Shown: positions 34,984 to 47,383 of the stretch, piece after piece | Layout of the letters: every line of letters begins with the position of its first letter | How positions within the stretch are numbered: the stretch's first letter is position 1 | NCBI GenBank assembly: GCA_963850605.1 | Contig: CAWKLX010000007.1 | Coordinates: forward strand, 186,001 to 250,000 | Reading direction: 5' to 3' | From: BOG-908 sp963850605 | Lineage (GTDB): Bacteria; Pseudomonadota; Alphaproteobacteria; Acetobacterales; Acetobacteraceae | DNA length: 64,000 nt | Notes under the pieces: model-generated | Seen by the model: only the letters and a program-made list of their open reading frames with translations | Told to the model about the DNA's origin: nothing | Database searches by the model: none | Position numbers and translations under genes: made by a program

Positions 34984-36464
34984 AAGATTTTATCGGCGCC
35001 ATCGACCAGGGTACAACCAGCACCCGCTTCGCCGTGTTCCACCGCACCGGCCATCTGGCGGCTATCGCGCATAAGGAACACGCCCAACACACCCCTCACC
35101 CCGGCTGGCTGGAACACGACCCCGACGAGATTTTTGCCAATGTCCGCGAGACAGCTGCCGAAGCGTTGATCCGCGCCGGCATCGGCCCCGCCGAACTGGC
35201 GTGCGTCGGCATCACCAACCAGCGCGAAACCACAGTGCTGTGGGACCGCCGCACCGGCCGCCCGTTGCACCGCGCGATCGTCTGGCAGGATACGCGGGTG
35301 GAAACGCTGGTGGCCGCGTATGCCGCCGATGGCGGCCGCGCGCGCTTTCAGCAGAAGACCGGCCTACCGCTCGCCAGCTATTTCTCCGCGCTGAAACTGC
35401 AGTGGCTGCTCGAAACCGTACCCGACGCGCGACACATGGCCGAGAACGGCGATGCCCTGTTCGGCACCATCGACGCATGGCTCATCTGGTCGCTCTGCGG
35501 CGTGCATGCGACGGATGTGACCAACGCCAGCCGCACCATGCTGATGGACCTCTCGACGTTGGACTGGTGCCCCGAACTGCTCGGCGCGTTCCGCATCCCG
35601 CGCGCATGCCTGCCGGCAATCATGCCGTCATCCGCGATGTTGGCAGACATCCTGCCGCACGCCGCCGAGATCGCCGGCGTGCCCGTGTCGGGCGTGCTGG
35701 GCGACCAACAGGCCGCCCTGGTCGGCCAGGCGTGTTTCGCGCCAGGCGACGCGAAGAACACCTATGGCACCGGCAGCTTCCTGCTGCTCAACACCGGCGC
35801 CCGCCAGGTCGCCTCGCAACACGGCCTGATCACGACAGCCGCCTATCAATTCGCCGGGCAACCCGCCTGCTACGCACTGGAAGGCTCCATTGCGGTGACC
35901 GGCGGACTGATCCAGTGGCTGCGCGACCAGCTGGGCCTCGTGGCCAGCGCCGCCGAGCTCGACGCACTGGCGGCGACCGTCCCCGACAGTGGCGGCGTCT
36001 ACATAGTGCCCGCGTTTTCCGGCCTGTACGCGCCTTGGTGGCGCGAGGACGCACGCGGCCTGATCACCGGCCTTACGCGCTACGCGACCAAAGCGCATCT
36101 ATGCCGGGCCGCATTGGAGGCGGCCGCCTACCAGGTGACCGACGTGGCACACGCCATGGCCAAGGATTCGGGCGTGGCGCTGGGCGAATTGCGTGTCGAT
36201 GGCGGCATGGCGCGCAGCGATGCCCTGCTCGCTTTCCAGGCGGACGTGCTGGCGACCGAGGTGGTGCGCCCGGCTATCACCGAAACGACGGCGCTGGGCG
36301 CCGCCTATGCCGCCGGGTTGGCGGTAGGTGTGTGGGCGGGCACCGACGAGTTGCGTGGCCTCTGGCGCGAGGACAAGCGTTGGGCATCGCGGATGCAACA
36401 CGCGGGGCGCGAGCGCCTGATGGCGGGCTGGCATAGGGCGGTGCAGCACGCGTTCGATGGGTAA
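34980..36464 (+). CDS. glpK: glycerol kinase
   Basis: A 494-residue FGGY kinase. The start ATG at 34980 overlaps the glpD stop. The first FGGY phosphate loop is GAIDQGTTSTR, and the substrate region is GITNQRETTVLWDRRTGRPL. The second lobe carries GVLGDQQAALVGQ, TYGTGSFLLLNTG and VDGGMARSDALLAFQADVL. It phosphorylates glycerol to sn-glycerol 3-phosphate, which GlpD then oxidises. Length and motif order are normal. The longer open frame reaching back to 34746 is a shadow of glpD. Confidence 0.95.
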   Translation: MKDFIGAIDQGTTSTRFAVFHRTGHLAAIAHKEHAQHTPHPGWLEHDPDEIFANVRETAAEALIRAGIGPAELACVGITNQRETTVLWDRRTGRPLHRAIVWQDTRVETLVAAYAADGGRARFQQKTGLPLASYFSALKLQWLLETVPDARHMAENGDALFGTIDAWLIWSLCGVHATDVTNASRTMLMDLSTLDWCPELLGAFRIPRACLPAIMPSSAMLADILPHAAEIAGVPVSGVLGDQQAALVGQACFAPGDAKNTYGTGSFLLLNTGARQVASQHGLITTAAYQFAGQPACYALEGSIAVTGGLIQWLRDQLGLVASAAELDALAATVPDSGGVYIVPAFSGLYAPWWREDARGLITGLTRYATKAHLCRAALEAAAYQVTDVAHAMAKDSGVALGELRVDGGMARSDALLAFQADVLATEVVRPAITETTALGAAYAAGLAVGVWAGTDELRGLWREDKRWASRMQHAGRERLMAGWHRAVQHAFDG

Positions 36465-36563
36465 ATCCCCAGTCGTATGGTGCACACTCCCATGCTCTTT
36501 CCTTGACAGCCCCTCGCCGCCCTAGCACGCTGGCAGTCTATTCCGAAGCAGGACAACATACCC

Positions 36564-37235
36564 ATGCGCCTCAGAGTCGAGCTGGCCGTTGCACTCGGCG
36601 TGCTTGCCGCACCGCAACTCGCCTCTGCCCGACTGCCGGCGTTGCAACCCGTTAGTTTTGCGAGTTGCGCCAATGAGAGCGCCAATATCGGTGGACCGGT
36701 AGGCACAAGCCAGGGCAATGCCGGTACAAACTTTGCCTTTCTGACGTTCAACCTGCTCGATCCCGCAGCCGGCAACAATATCTGGGTCGGCGCGGCCGGC
36801 GCCAGCTTGCACATCAGCCTGTCCGTTCCTTCCCCGACCGCGGTGTATTTCGTCATCAATACCGTCTGGGGTCAGCCCAGCGTGGTGAACGCGACAATTC
36901 TACTCAACGGCACCGGCGGAATACAACAGGCTGCGCCACTGAAGGGCGGCAAGACGATCCGGGATTTTAACAACGGCACGTTTACCGATACGTTGACTGC
37001 CGGCACTAGTCAGGAATGGTGGACCAACAACCTCAATCCGATGCCGCAGGACGGCAGCCATCGCGAGGACGTCCACAAGATCGACACATCGAAGACATTC
37101 GCGGGCCAGACGTTGACGGAAATCGTGATCGCTGCACCGAAGAACGCCGGCGTGAATTTCATGGAGCCGCTGCTCTTCGCGATTGGGGTCCAGTCGTCCT
37201 CCGGGCCGATCACGGCGACCTGCACGGCGAGCTAA
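36564..37235 (+). CDS. secreted protein of unknown function
   Basis: A 223-residue protein with a signal peptide (MRLRVELAVALGVLAAPQLA, cleavage near SARLPA). The mature part is rich in Asn, Thr, Gly and Val and has beta-rich patterns (VYFVINTVWG, ATILLNGTGG). Two Cys residues, at the mature N-terminus (FASCANES) and at the very end (TATCTAS), could form a disulfide. I do not recognise the family. It stands alone between glpK and a convergent SDR. Upstream bases 36465-36563 are presumably its promoter region. Confidence 0.75.
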   Translation: MRLRVELAVALGVLAAPQLASARLPALQPVSFASCANESANIGGPVGTSQGNAGTNFAFLTFNLLDPAAGNNIWVGAAGASLHISLSVPSPTAVYFVINTVWGQPSVVNATILLNGTGGIQQAAPLKGGKTIRDFNNGTFTDTLTAGTSQEWWTNNLNPMPQDGSHREDVHKIDTSKTFAGQTLTEIVIAAPKNAGVNFMEPLLFAIGVQSSSGPITATCTAS

Positions 37236-37261
37236 CAGCCGCGTCGGCTGCACGCCGGCTG

Positions 37262-38113
37262 TCAGGCCTGGGTTTCGGCCATGGCATTCTGCAAAAGATC
37301 GTAAATCACCGAGGGCGCGTTCGGATCCCACGAACTGCGCGGCCCGATTGTCAGCCCGCCATCCACCACGAGATGCGTCCCGGTCACGAAGGCCGCTTCG
37401 TCCGACGCCAGATACAGACAGGCCTGCGCCACATGCGACGGCGCACCCGGAATGGCCAGCGGTTGCGCATGCGGTGAAATCGCGCTCAGCCCGGCATTGG
37501 CCTGGGCCGCCGCATTGGCCGACATGCCATATGCGCTGGTAAAAATTTCGGTCAGCATGAAGCCGGGGCAGATCGCGTTCACCCGTATGCCGTATCGCGA
37601 CAACTCGGCCGCTGCCAGCTTGCTCAAATGCAGCACTGCCGCCTTCGCCGCCGAATAGCAGATCGGCGCGGCGCCGGCTTCCAGCGCGGACACCGAAGAC
37701 GTGTTCACGATCGCGCCACCGCCCCGCATCCGCATGTGCGGCACCGCGTAACGCATGCCCAAGGCCACCGAGCGCAGCAGCAGCGCTTGCGTGCGGTCCC
37801 AGTCCTCGCCGGTCATCTCCTCGATCGTCGCCCGCGTCCCGCCCGCGCCCGCGTTGTTGAACACGATATCAAGCCCGCCAAACGCATCCACCGCCGCCTG
37901 CATGGCCGCCGCAATCTGCGCTTCGTCCGTCACATCGCAATGCTGGTAGCGCACCGCGTCACCCAGGCGGGCGATCAAACTCTTGCCACGCGCGTCCTGG
38001 ATGTCGGCGACCAGCACGCGCGCGCCTTCGGCGACGAACAGCTCGACGGTCGCCAACCCGATACCCGAGCAGCCGCCTGTGATAACAGCGACTTTGTTGG
38101 CCAGCCTGGGCAT
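37262..38113 (-). CDS. short-chain dehydrogenase/reductase (SDR)
   Basis: A 283-residue classical SDR. The cofactor motif is VITGGCSGIGLATVE near residue 12, the NNAG motif is FNNAGAGGTRA near 86, and the catalytic residues are Ser in NTSSVSALEAG and Tyr/Lys in CYSAAKAAVLHLSKLA near 155. The conserved C-terminal VTGTHLVVDGGLT motif is present. Substrate specificity cannot be assigned. It is convergent with the secreted-protein gene and lies downstream of the hypothetical at 38170 on the same strand. Confidence 0.92.
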   Translation of the reverse strand: MPRLANKVAVITGGCSGIGLATVELFVAEGARVLVADIQDARGKSLIARLGDAVRYQHCDVTDEAQIAAAMQAAVDAFGGLDIVFNNAGAGGTRATIEEMTGEDWDRTQALLLRSVALGMRYAVPHMRMRGGGAIVNTSSVSALEAGAAPICYSAAKAAVLHLSKLAAAELSRYGIRVNAICPGFMLTEIFTSAYGMSANAAAQANAGLSAISPHAQPLAIPGAPSHVAQACLYLASDEAAFVTGTHLVVDGGLTIGPRSSWDPNAPSVIYDLLQNAMAETQA

Positions 38114-38169
38114 GTGCGGTCTCGCTCAAAAATGTCGGTCATGCTGGCTAACGCGCGCCCGCGATTGAG

Positions 38170-38733
38170 TCACGCCATCACCCCCGCCCGGCCCGCGCCC
38201 AGCCGTGCCAGCTCCAGCCCGTTCAACACATCGGCCCCGCTCTCCGCCCCGCGCGTCACCTCGCCTGCTGCATCGCGCCGCACCCCATATGCCTCCAACT
38301 GAGCCCGGGACCAGGACAGCGACGCCCCCAAGGTCGCACCCGCCCCAGCCACCCGCACAGCCGGCCCCGGCGGCGGCGGCCCGTACCCGATCCCCAGATC
38401 CGCTAGCAGCCGCGCGCCCAGCCTTTCTGGGTCCAACCCCAGCGCATGCTCCAGAACCGTAGTCCCCACGTTCACCGCCACCCCCACGGGCCCGCCTGTC
38501 AGCCCGCTCACTACCAGCGACCCGGCAAACCGCGCCGCCTCCGGAATGGTGTCACCCGTCATCGCCCGGTAGATCGTGCCCACCACCGGCAGATATTGCA
38601 GCGGGTTCAGCTCGGACAGCAGCGTGCGAAAAAACCTGTTCGACGGCTTTGCCGGCGCGGCAGCAGCGGTCTGGCTGGTCGGGTTCACGCGGGCGGCAAG
38701 CATCTGGGCGGCTCCATCACGGATTGACCCCAA
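38170..38733 (-). CDS. conserved hypothetical protein
   Basis: A 187-residue protein with no catalytic motif I can name. A low-complexity Ala/Pro N-terminus leads to SELNPLQYLPVVGTIYRAMT and a Gly/Val-rich, membrane-apt stretch (SLVVSGLTGGPVGVAVNVG). The C-terminal part is Arg/Ala-rich. The NPLQYLPVVGTIYRA phrase looks like a conserved feature of alphaproteobacterial hypotheticals. It lies 26 nt downstream of the MBL hydrolase gene on the same strand. Confidence 0.65.
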   Translation of the reverse strand: MGSIRDGAAQMLAARVNPTSQTAAAAPAKPSNRFFRTLLSELNPLQYLPVVGTIYRAMTGDTIPEAARFAGSLVVSGLTGGPVGVAVNVGTTVLEHALGLDPERLGARLLADLGIGYGPPPPGPAVRVAGAGATLGASLSWSRAQLEAYGVRRDAAGEVTRGAESGADVLNGLELARLGAGRAGVMA

Positions 38734-38759
38734 TCTTTCTGCAAAGCCGATGCCAGCGT

Positions 38760-39590
38760 TCAGCCCGCCGGCACCGTATAGACGTCGCCGTCCAGGACCA
38801 CCCGCCCTTCCCGCACCAGCTTTTCCAGATGCGCCAGCAGCGACCGGCGCGCTGCCGGCACCAGATGCGCCTCCAACCCCGGATACACCTCCCCCACCAG
38901 CGCCGCCTCCGCGGCCGGCCCGCGCCGCAACGCGGCCAGCACCGCCGCTTCCCGCGCCGCGCGGTGCGACAGCATGCCGCGCACGAGCTTCAACGGATCA
39001 GTCAAAGGCGGCCCGTGCCCGCACAGATACAGCGTGTCGTCGCGCGCCATCAGCATCCGCAAGCTCGCCATATACGCCGCCATATCTCCGTCCGGCGGGC
39101 TGACGATGCTCGTGGACCACGACATCACATGGTCACCCGTGAACAACACCCCCGTGCCATGCAAAGAAAAACACAGATGGTCGGACGCATGGCCAGGCGT
39201 GTGCAGCGCCGTCAAAGACCCGACACGATCCCCGTCCGCCAGCACCACGTCCGGCACGAACCCAGCCGCCCAAGCCGGCGAGAACCCATGGATCGGCGCC
39301 CCCGTCAGCGCGCGCAACGCCGGCGCCCCGTCCGCATGATCCGGATGCGTGTGGGTCAACACAACGCGTCCCACCCGCCCCAGCCCGGCCACTGCGGCCA
39401 GGTGGGCTGCGTTGTCCGGGCCGGGATCGATCACCGTCAGCCCCTCCGCCCCGTCCACCACCCACGTGTTCGTGCCCGTGTAGGTCATCGGCCCGGGATT
39501 TGGCGCCACCATGCGCCGCACCCCCGGATACACCTCAGTGGCCACCAACCGAACCGGCTCCCCCTCGGTCAAAAACGCCATGCCCCGCAT
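38760..39590 (-). CDS. MBL-fold metallo-hydrolase with C-terminal winged-helix domain
   Basis: ATG 39590 has GGAGG just upstream and gives 276 residues. The open frame to 39779 overlaps the quinone oxidoreductase start region and is rejected. The metallo-beta-lactamase Zn motif is LTHTHPDHADGAPA near residue 73. Later metal ligands are in LHTPGHASDHLCF and LFTGDHVMS. The last 80 residues (VLAALRRGPAAEAALVGEVY) form a winged-helix module as in human LACTB2 and its bacterial relatives. The substrate is unknown; LACTB2-like proteins can act on nucleic acids or thioesters. Confidence 0.9.
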   Translation of the reverse strand: MRGMAFLTEGEPVRLVATEVYPGVRRMVAPNPGPMTYTGTNTWVVDGAEGLTVIDPGPDNAAHLAAVAGLGRVGRVVLTHTHPDHADGAPALRALTGAPIHGFSPAWAAGFVPDVVLADGDRVGSLTALHTPGHASDHLCFSLHGTGVLFTGDHVMSWSTSIVSPPDGDMAAYMASLRMLMARDDTLYLCGHGPPLTDPLKLVRGMLSHRAAREAAVLAALRRGPAAEAALVGEVYPGLEAHLVPAARRSLLAHLEKLVREGRVVLDGDVYTVPAG

Positions 39591-39674
39591 TTGCCTCCGC
39601 CCCTGCGGGGTAGGCAGCACGCCCCGCCCGGAGCATGATGCCCTAAACGGCAGGTCTGCCAAGAAAGGGGAAAT

Positions 39675-40651
39675 GTGCGCGCGATCATCTGCAACGAGTT
39701 CGGTCCCATCGAGACCCTCACCCTGGAGGACCGCCCGGACCCCACCCCAGGCGCCGGCGAGCTCGTTATCGACGTGCACGCCGCGGGCGTGAATTTTCCG
39801 GACGGCCTGATGGTCCGCGGCGAATACCAGGTCAAACCACCCCGCCCCTTCACCCCAGGCAGCGAAGTCGCCGGCACTGTCCGCACCCTCGGCACCGGCG
39901 TTACGAATTTTTCCGTAGGCGACCGCGTCGTAGCCCTCCCCGGCATCGGCGGCTTCGCCGAACAGGCGGTCGCCCTTGCCGACCGCACCACAAAACTCCC
40001 CCCGAAATGTCCTTCGAAGTCGCGTCCGGCTTCATGCTGGTTTACGGAACGTCGCTCCATGCCCTGCAGGAATGCGGCCGCCTACGTGCCGGCGAAACCC
40101 TGCTCGTGCTGGGTGCGGCCGGTGGCGTAGGCCTTGCCGCCGTCGAGATCGGCCACGCCATGGGCGCACGAATCATCGCCGCCGCCTCCACCGACGAAAA
40201 ACTCGCCCTCGCCCGCGCCCACGGCGCAGACCTCACCATCAACTACACCACCGCCGACCTGAAAACCGAGCTGAAGCGCCTCGCCCCCCAAGGCATCGAC
40301 GTCGCCTACGACCCCGTCGGCGGCCCCTTCACCGAAGCCGCCGTCCGCGGCCTCGCCTGGGGCGGCCGCCTGCTCGTCGTAGGCTTCGCCGCCGGCGACA
40401 TCCCCAAACTCCCCCTGAACCTTCTGCTCCTGCGCGAAGGCGAAGCCAAAGGCGTCTTCTGGGGCACCTGGACCCAGCGCAACCCCGCCGGCCACGCACG
40501 CAATGTCGCCCAACTCTTCGCATGGGTCGCCGAAGGCAAACTGAAACCACACGTGTCAAATACCTACTCGCTGGAACGCACCAGCGAGGCTCTCGCGGAC
40601 GTCATGCAGCGTCGGGCGCAGGGAAAAGTCGTTCTCACCCCAACAAGGTAA
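39675..40651 (+). pseudogene. NADPH:quinone oxidoreductase (zinc-free MDR), single-base frameshift
   Basis: A GTG at 39675 (AAGGGG upstream) opens MRAIICNEFGPIETLTLEDR, the typical quinone oxidoreductase N-terminus, which runs in frame to about 40003. The rest of the protein (SFEVASGFMLVYGTSLHAL, LGAAGGVGLAAVEIGHAMG, and a normal C-terminus ending VVLTPTR at 40651) is in another frame. The junction is a run of six C at 39998-40003; a seventh C would restore KLPPEMSFEV and a product of about 325 residues. Otherwise all motifs, including the NADPH-binding GAAGGVG, are intact. The lesion may be a sequencing error, slippage polymorphism or recent inactivation. Confidence 0.85.
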
Positions 40652-40653
40652 GG

Positions 40654-40697
40654 CCAGGGGCGCAGCCCCTGGACCCCGCTGGGGCCGGCGGCCCCAG
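40654..40697. repeat. tandem GC hairpins (palindromic repeat)
   Basis: Two perfect palindromes lie back to back: CCAGGGGC-gca-GCCCCTGG at 40654-40672 and CTGGGGCC-ggc-GGCCCCAG at 40679-40697. They directly follow the oxidoreductase stop and precede the acyl-CoA dehydrogenase. The pattern is that of a dispersed GC-rich palindromic repeat. It could terminate transcription or stabilise the upstream mRNA end. Confidence 0.6.
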
Positions 40698-40723
40698 ACC
40701 CCTACGAATACGAGGCAAACCAA

Positions 40724-41926
40724 ATGGATTTCACGTTCAACGACAAGACGCGTGAGTACCAGGAACGCGTAACCACGTTCATGGACAAGCACATCTACCC
40801 CAACGAACACCGCTTCCACGAAGAAGTCGCCCACGGCGACCGCTGGGTGCCCACAAGCCTCATCGACGAACTAAAACCACTCGCAAAACAAGCCGGCCTG
40901 TGGAACCTCTTCCTTCCAGACAGCCATCGCGGCGCCGGCCTGAAAAACATCGAATACGCCCCACTCGCCGAAATCATGGGCCGCGTCGAATGGGCGTCGG
41001 AAATCTTCAACTGCTCCGCCCCAGACACCGGCAACATGGAAACCATCGAGCGTTACGGCACCGAAGCCCAGAAAAAAGAGTGGCTGGAACCACTCCTCGA
41101 AGGTGAAATCCGCTCCGCCTTCGCCATGACCGAACCGGCTGTCGCCTCGTCGGACGCCACCAACATCGAATCCACCATCGAACGCCAAGGCGACGACTAC
41201 GTCATCAACGGCCGCAAATGGTGGACCAGCGGCGGCGGCGACCCACGCTGCAAGCTTCTCATTTTCATGGGGAAGACCAATCCGAAGGCGGACCGTCACA
41301 CGCAACAATCCATGGTGCTTGTGCCGATGAACACGCCGGGCGTCGAAGTGCTGCGACCGCTCACCGTCTTCGGCTACGACGACGCGCCGCACGGCCATAT
41401 GGAGGTGGATTTCCGCAACGTCCGCGTCCCGGTCAGTAACATCCTGCTCGGCGAAGGCCGCGGTTTTGAGATCGCCCAAGGCCGCCTCGGCCCGGGACGC
41501 ATCCACCACTGCATGCGCCTGATCGGCAAGGCCGAACGCGCGCTGGAAGCCATGTGCAAGCGCGCCAAATCCCGTGTGGCCTTCGGCAAACCCGTCAGCG
41601 AACAAACCGTCACCCTCGAACGCATCGCCGAAGCCCGCTGCATGATCGAACAGGCACGCCTGCTCACACTCAAAGCCGCCCACATGATGGACACGGTCGG
41701 CAACAAGGCCGCCCGCGCGGAAATCGCCATGATCAAAGTCGTTGCCCCCAGCATGGCCTGCCAGGTCATCGACTGGGCGATGCAGGTCCACGGCGGCGGC
41801 GGCGTCAGCCAGGATTTTCATCTGGCCTACCACTACGCATCGGCCAGAACGCTGCGCTTCGCTGACGGGCCCGACGAGGTGCATCGCAACCAGATCGGCC
41901 GGCTGGAGCTTGCGAAATACAATTGA
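40724..41926 (+). CDS. acyl-CoA dehydrogenase family protein
   Basis: A 400-residue flavoenzyme of the ACAD fold. Markers include AFAMTEPAVASSDATNIE (FAD and substrate contact), INGRKWWTSGGGDPRC, GRLGPGRIHHCMRLIGKAER and the late MQVHGGGGVSQDFHLAYHY motif. The sequence follows the long-chain/ACAD10-11-like subgroup. It oxidises an acyl-CoA to the trans-2-enoyl-CoA and passes electrons to ETF. Its 5' region has only the GC hairpins, so its promoter may lie there or it may be read from the oxidoreductase gene. Confidence 0.93.
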   Translation: MDFTFNDKTREYQERVTTFMDKHIYPNEHRFHEEVAHGDRWVPTSLIDELKPLAKQAGLWNLFLPDSHRGAGLKNIEYAPLAEIMGRVEWASEIFNCSAPDTGNMETIERYGTEAQKKEWLEPLLEGEIRSAFAMTEPAVASSDATNIESTIERQGDDYVINGRKWWTSGGGDPRCKLLIFMGKTNPKADRHTQQSMVLVPMNTPGVEVLRPLTVFGYDDAPHGHMEVDFRNVRVPVSNILLGEGRGFEIAQGRLGPGRIHHCMRLIGKAERALEAMCKRAKSRVAFGKPVSEQTVTLERIAEARCMIEQARLLTLKAAHMMDTVGNKAARAEIAMIKVVAPSMACQVIDWAMQVHGGGGVSQDFHLAYHYASARTLRFADGPDEVHRNQIGRLELAKYN

Positions 41927-41975
41927 CGTAGCAGGCTACTATCCGCGCCGCACCCGCCCATGCTGGTGCGGCGCG

Positions 41976-42863
41976 GTGTGGGCGGCGCTGCTGACCTTGG
42001 CCGCCTGCCAGTCGGGCGAACCCCCAAACTGCACCTTCGCGCGCGCCACCGAACTGCCGTTGCGGTTGGTGGACAATCACCTCCTCGTCGCTGCGACGCT
42101 TAACGGCACGCCCACGAACCTGATCTTCGACACCGGCTCGGACGCGACGATTATCTCGACGCGCACGGCTGATCGCCTTTCGTTACCTCTCCTTCCGGCT
42201 GGACGTTTCGAAGGCATCGGTGGCGCCGGCGAAGCGTTCGTCTTCGTCACCAGCTCGTTCCAATTGGGCAACCTGCACGGAACCCAGCTGCATCTGATCG
42301 CGAGCGACCTCAACCTGCTGGTCGGCGGCACCCCGCCGGACGGCCTGCTCGGCGACAATTTTCTGACGGCGTACGACATCGACCTGGATTTGCCTGAGCA
42401 CAAGGCTGTGCTCTACCTCGCCACAGGCTGCACACGCCCGGCCGCGACCCTGCCGCAGCCGCTCATCGTCACGCCCATGCTGCACCGGCCCGCCAACGAT
42501 CTGCACCCCGTCGTGCAAATCACCATCGACAACCAGCATTTCGCCGCCGCCGTCGATACCGGCGCCCCCCATAGCGTCATCTTCGCCGACGCCGCTCGCC
42601 GGATCGGCCTCGACATCGCAAACCTGAACCAGGATTTTCATTTTCACGCGTTGGGCATCGGTTCCGCCACACCGCAAGCCGTGCGCCACGTCCTGCCTGC
42701 AATGCAGGTCGGCGATATCACAATCCAAAACTATCCAGTCGCCATCATCGACCAACCCGCAATCCGCGGCGTCGATATGCTGCTAGGCCTCGATTTTCTC
42801 CTGCGCGTACACGCCTGGCTCTCCTTCTCCTCACACACGCTGATCATGCGCTACCCACCCTAA
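41976..42863 (+). CDS. lipoprotein with two retropepsin-like aspartyl protease domains
   Basis: The frame is open back to 41742, but that part is a shadow of the acyl-CoA dehydrogenase. The best start is the GTG at 41976 (MWAALLTLAACQSGEP), which ends in a lipobox LAAC; the true start remains uncertain because no good ribosome site is visible. Two separate active-site motifs occur in one chain: IFDTGSDATII near mature residue 45 and AVDTGAPHSVIF near 190. Each is followed by a hydrophobic GLLGDNFL- or LLGLDFLL-type strand, so the protein carries two half-domains and could form a pseudo-symmetric protease. It is probably anchored in the periplasm. Confidence 0.8.
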   Translation: MWAALLTLAACQSGEPPNCTFARATELPLRLVDNHLLVAATLNGTPTNLIFDTGSDATIISTRTADRLSLPLLPAGRFEGIGGAGEAFVFVTSSFQLGNLHGTQLHLIASDLNLLVGGTPPDGLLGDNFLTAYDIDLDLPEHKAVLYLATGCTRPAATLPQPLIVTPMLHRPANDLHPVVQITIDNQHFAAAVDTGAPHSVIFADAARRIGLDIANLNQDFHFHALGIGSATPQAVRHVLPAMQVGDITIQNYPVAIIDQPAIRGVDMLLGLDFLLRVHAWLSFSSHTLIMRYPP

Positions 42864-42992
42864 CAAAACCGCCATCGCGAGCGCCGCGAAGCAACCACCG
42901 TTCAACAGATATGCAGGTTTCATAACGAACAAATCAGAACATCTTCGCGGAGTGTTCGTATTCTTCGTGCCGTTGTGCTTTGTGTTGACCAT

Positions 42993-43823
42993 TTACGCTG
43001 CCGGCATCGCCTGACTCAACCGCCCACCCATCCGCACCGGCTCTACCCGCACCGCCAACCCGGTCTCGTCGGCGGTCTCCACGAACACCCCGCACACCGT
43101 CGCCTCGCCCGCGGCCGGCGACAGCCGCTCGCCCGGCAACCGGCGCCAGAACCGTGCGGCGGCCACACCCTTTTCCATCCCGATCACGCTGTCGTAATCG
43201 CCGCACATCCCCGCGTCCGAAAGATACCCGGTGCCGCCTGCAAGGATCTGATGGTCGGCGGTCGGGCAATGCGTGTGCGTGCCCACCACCAGGCTGACAC
43301 GCCCGTCGAAGGAATGCGCGTACGCCATCTTCTCGCTCGTCGCCTCGCCATGCAGGTCCGCCACGATCGCCTGCATCCCGCCGGACCCGGGAGGCCCGCC
43401 CAGCCTGTAGCGGCCCAGCAACTCTGCCGTCATCCGGAACGGATCGTCGCTCGGCTCCATGAACAGCCGTCCGATCGTCTGCAGCACCAAAGCCCGCCGC
43501 CCGTCGGCCAGATCGACAGTCACAAACCCCTGCCCCGGCGTCCCCGGCGCAAAGTTCAGCGGCCTGATCAAGCGCCGCTCCGTCTCGATATACCCGGCCA
43601 GCTCCCGCCGGTCCCACGCATGGTTACCCAGCGTCAGCACGTCCGCACCGGCCGCAAACAGCGCGTCCGCCATCGCCGGCGCACATCCGAACCCGTGGCT
43701 CGCATTTTCCACATTCACGATTACAAGGTCGAGTCGAAGCGCCTCGCGCAGCCCTGGCAGTGCCGCACCCACGGCATCGCGGCCGGACCGCCCTACGATA
43801 TCGCCCAGAAACAGCAACCTCAA
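42993..43823 (-). CDS. YmdB/TIGR00282 family metallophosphoesterase
   Basis: A 276-residue protein beginning MRLLFLGDIVGRSGRDAVGA, the first metal motif. Further ligands are in NVENASHGFG, LTLGNHAWDRRE, IVADLHGEATSEK and VVGTHTHCPTADHQIL. The set is characteristic of TIGR00282/YmdB, dimetal phosphodiesterases reported to act on cyclic AMP or 2',3'-cyclic nucleotides. It is convergent with the aspartyl-protease gene; the 129 nt between them contain nothing I can support. The receiver/kinase pair lies downstream of it on the other flank. Confidence 0.9.
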   Translation of the reverse strand: MRLLFLGDIVGRSGRDAVGAALPGLREALRLDLVIVNVENASHGFGCAPAMADALFAAGADVLTLGNHAWDRRELAGYIETERRLIRPLNFAPGTPGQGFVTVDLADGRRALVLQTIGRLFMEPSDDPFRMTAELLGRYRLGGPPGSGGMQAIVADLHGEATSEKMAYAHSFDGRVSLVVGTHTHCPTADHQILAGGTGYLSDAGMCGDYDSVIGMEKGVAAARFWRRLPGERLSPAAGEATVCGVFVETADETGLAVRVEPVRMGGRLSQAMPAA

Positions 43824-43851
43824 CGTGCGGCACGCCCGATCGAACGAACTT

Positions 43852-44206
43852 TCAGCTTATCAGCTCCGCGAGTTGCCGCTTGAGGTCCCCCGGCATGAAC
43901 GGCTTGCTACACGCGGCCCAATGCGAACGGGAGGCCGGGATGGCCTCCCTGCCGTAGCCCGACAGCAGCATGAAGGGTATCGCCCGCAATTCCAGCACCT
44001 CGGCCACCGGGTAGACACGCTCCCCACGCAAATTCACGTCCAGCAGCGCCACGTCCACCTCTGCCTCACGCGCTGCCCGCAACGCATCGGTCAGGTTGCT
44101 GAACGGACCCACCACCTCATACCCCGCATCGGTCAGCGTATCCTCGATCAGCATGGCCACCAGCAGCTCGTCCTCGACGATCATCACCCGAACAGGCCGG
44201 CCCAGC

Positions 44207-44214
<8 letters not shown>
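43852..44214 (-). CDS. single-domain response regulator (CheY-like receiver)
   Basis: A 120-residue receiver domain without an output domain. The acidic pocket is in MIVEDELLVA (residues 11-20), the phospho-acceptor Asp is in ALLDVNLRGE near residue 58, and the conserved Lys is in CSKPFMPGDL near 107. The start overlaps the 3' end of the kinase gene by 8 nt, so it is almost certainly the cognate partner of that kinase. Free-standing receivers paired with HWE kinases often act as phosphate relays or feedback sinks. Confidence 0.92.
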
Positions 44215-47122
<2,908 letters not shown>

Positions 47123-47383
47123 CCCGGCATCTCAAGGCCGGTCGTGTTGGCCGGCATGATCGTGTCCACTCCGCTCCCCCAGGACTTTCGCACGATCTCC
47201 ACGCCACCGCTTGGCGCCGTCCAGCGGATAAGTCCGTGTCACCGCTTGCGATCTGCGTTTTACACCCCAATCGGCACCGGCACCACACTTGGCGGCCGTG
47301 CCAGGGTGTGCCGTAACCTGGGGTCTCGGTCCGCGCGCCATAACGGGCGGCCAGTGAACCAAACGACCGCGAGGGAGCGCACC

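Noticed and set aside
39627..39645. Short GGAGCATGATGCCCTAAAC sequence resembling fused ends of the double-hairpin repeat
   Set aside because: Only about 16 bases match and the hairpins are missing; this could be chance.
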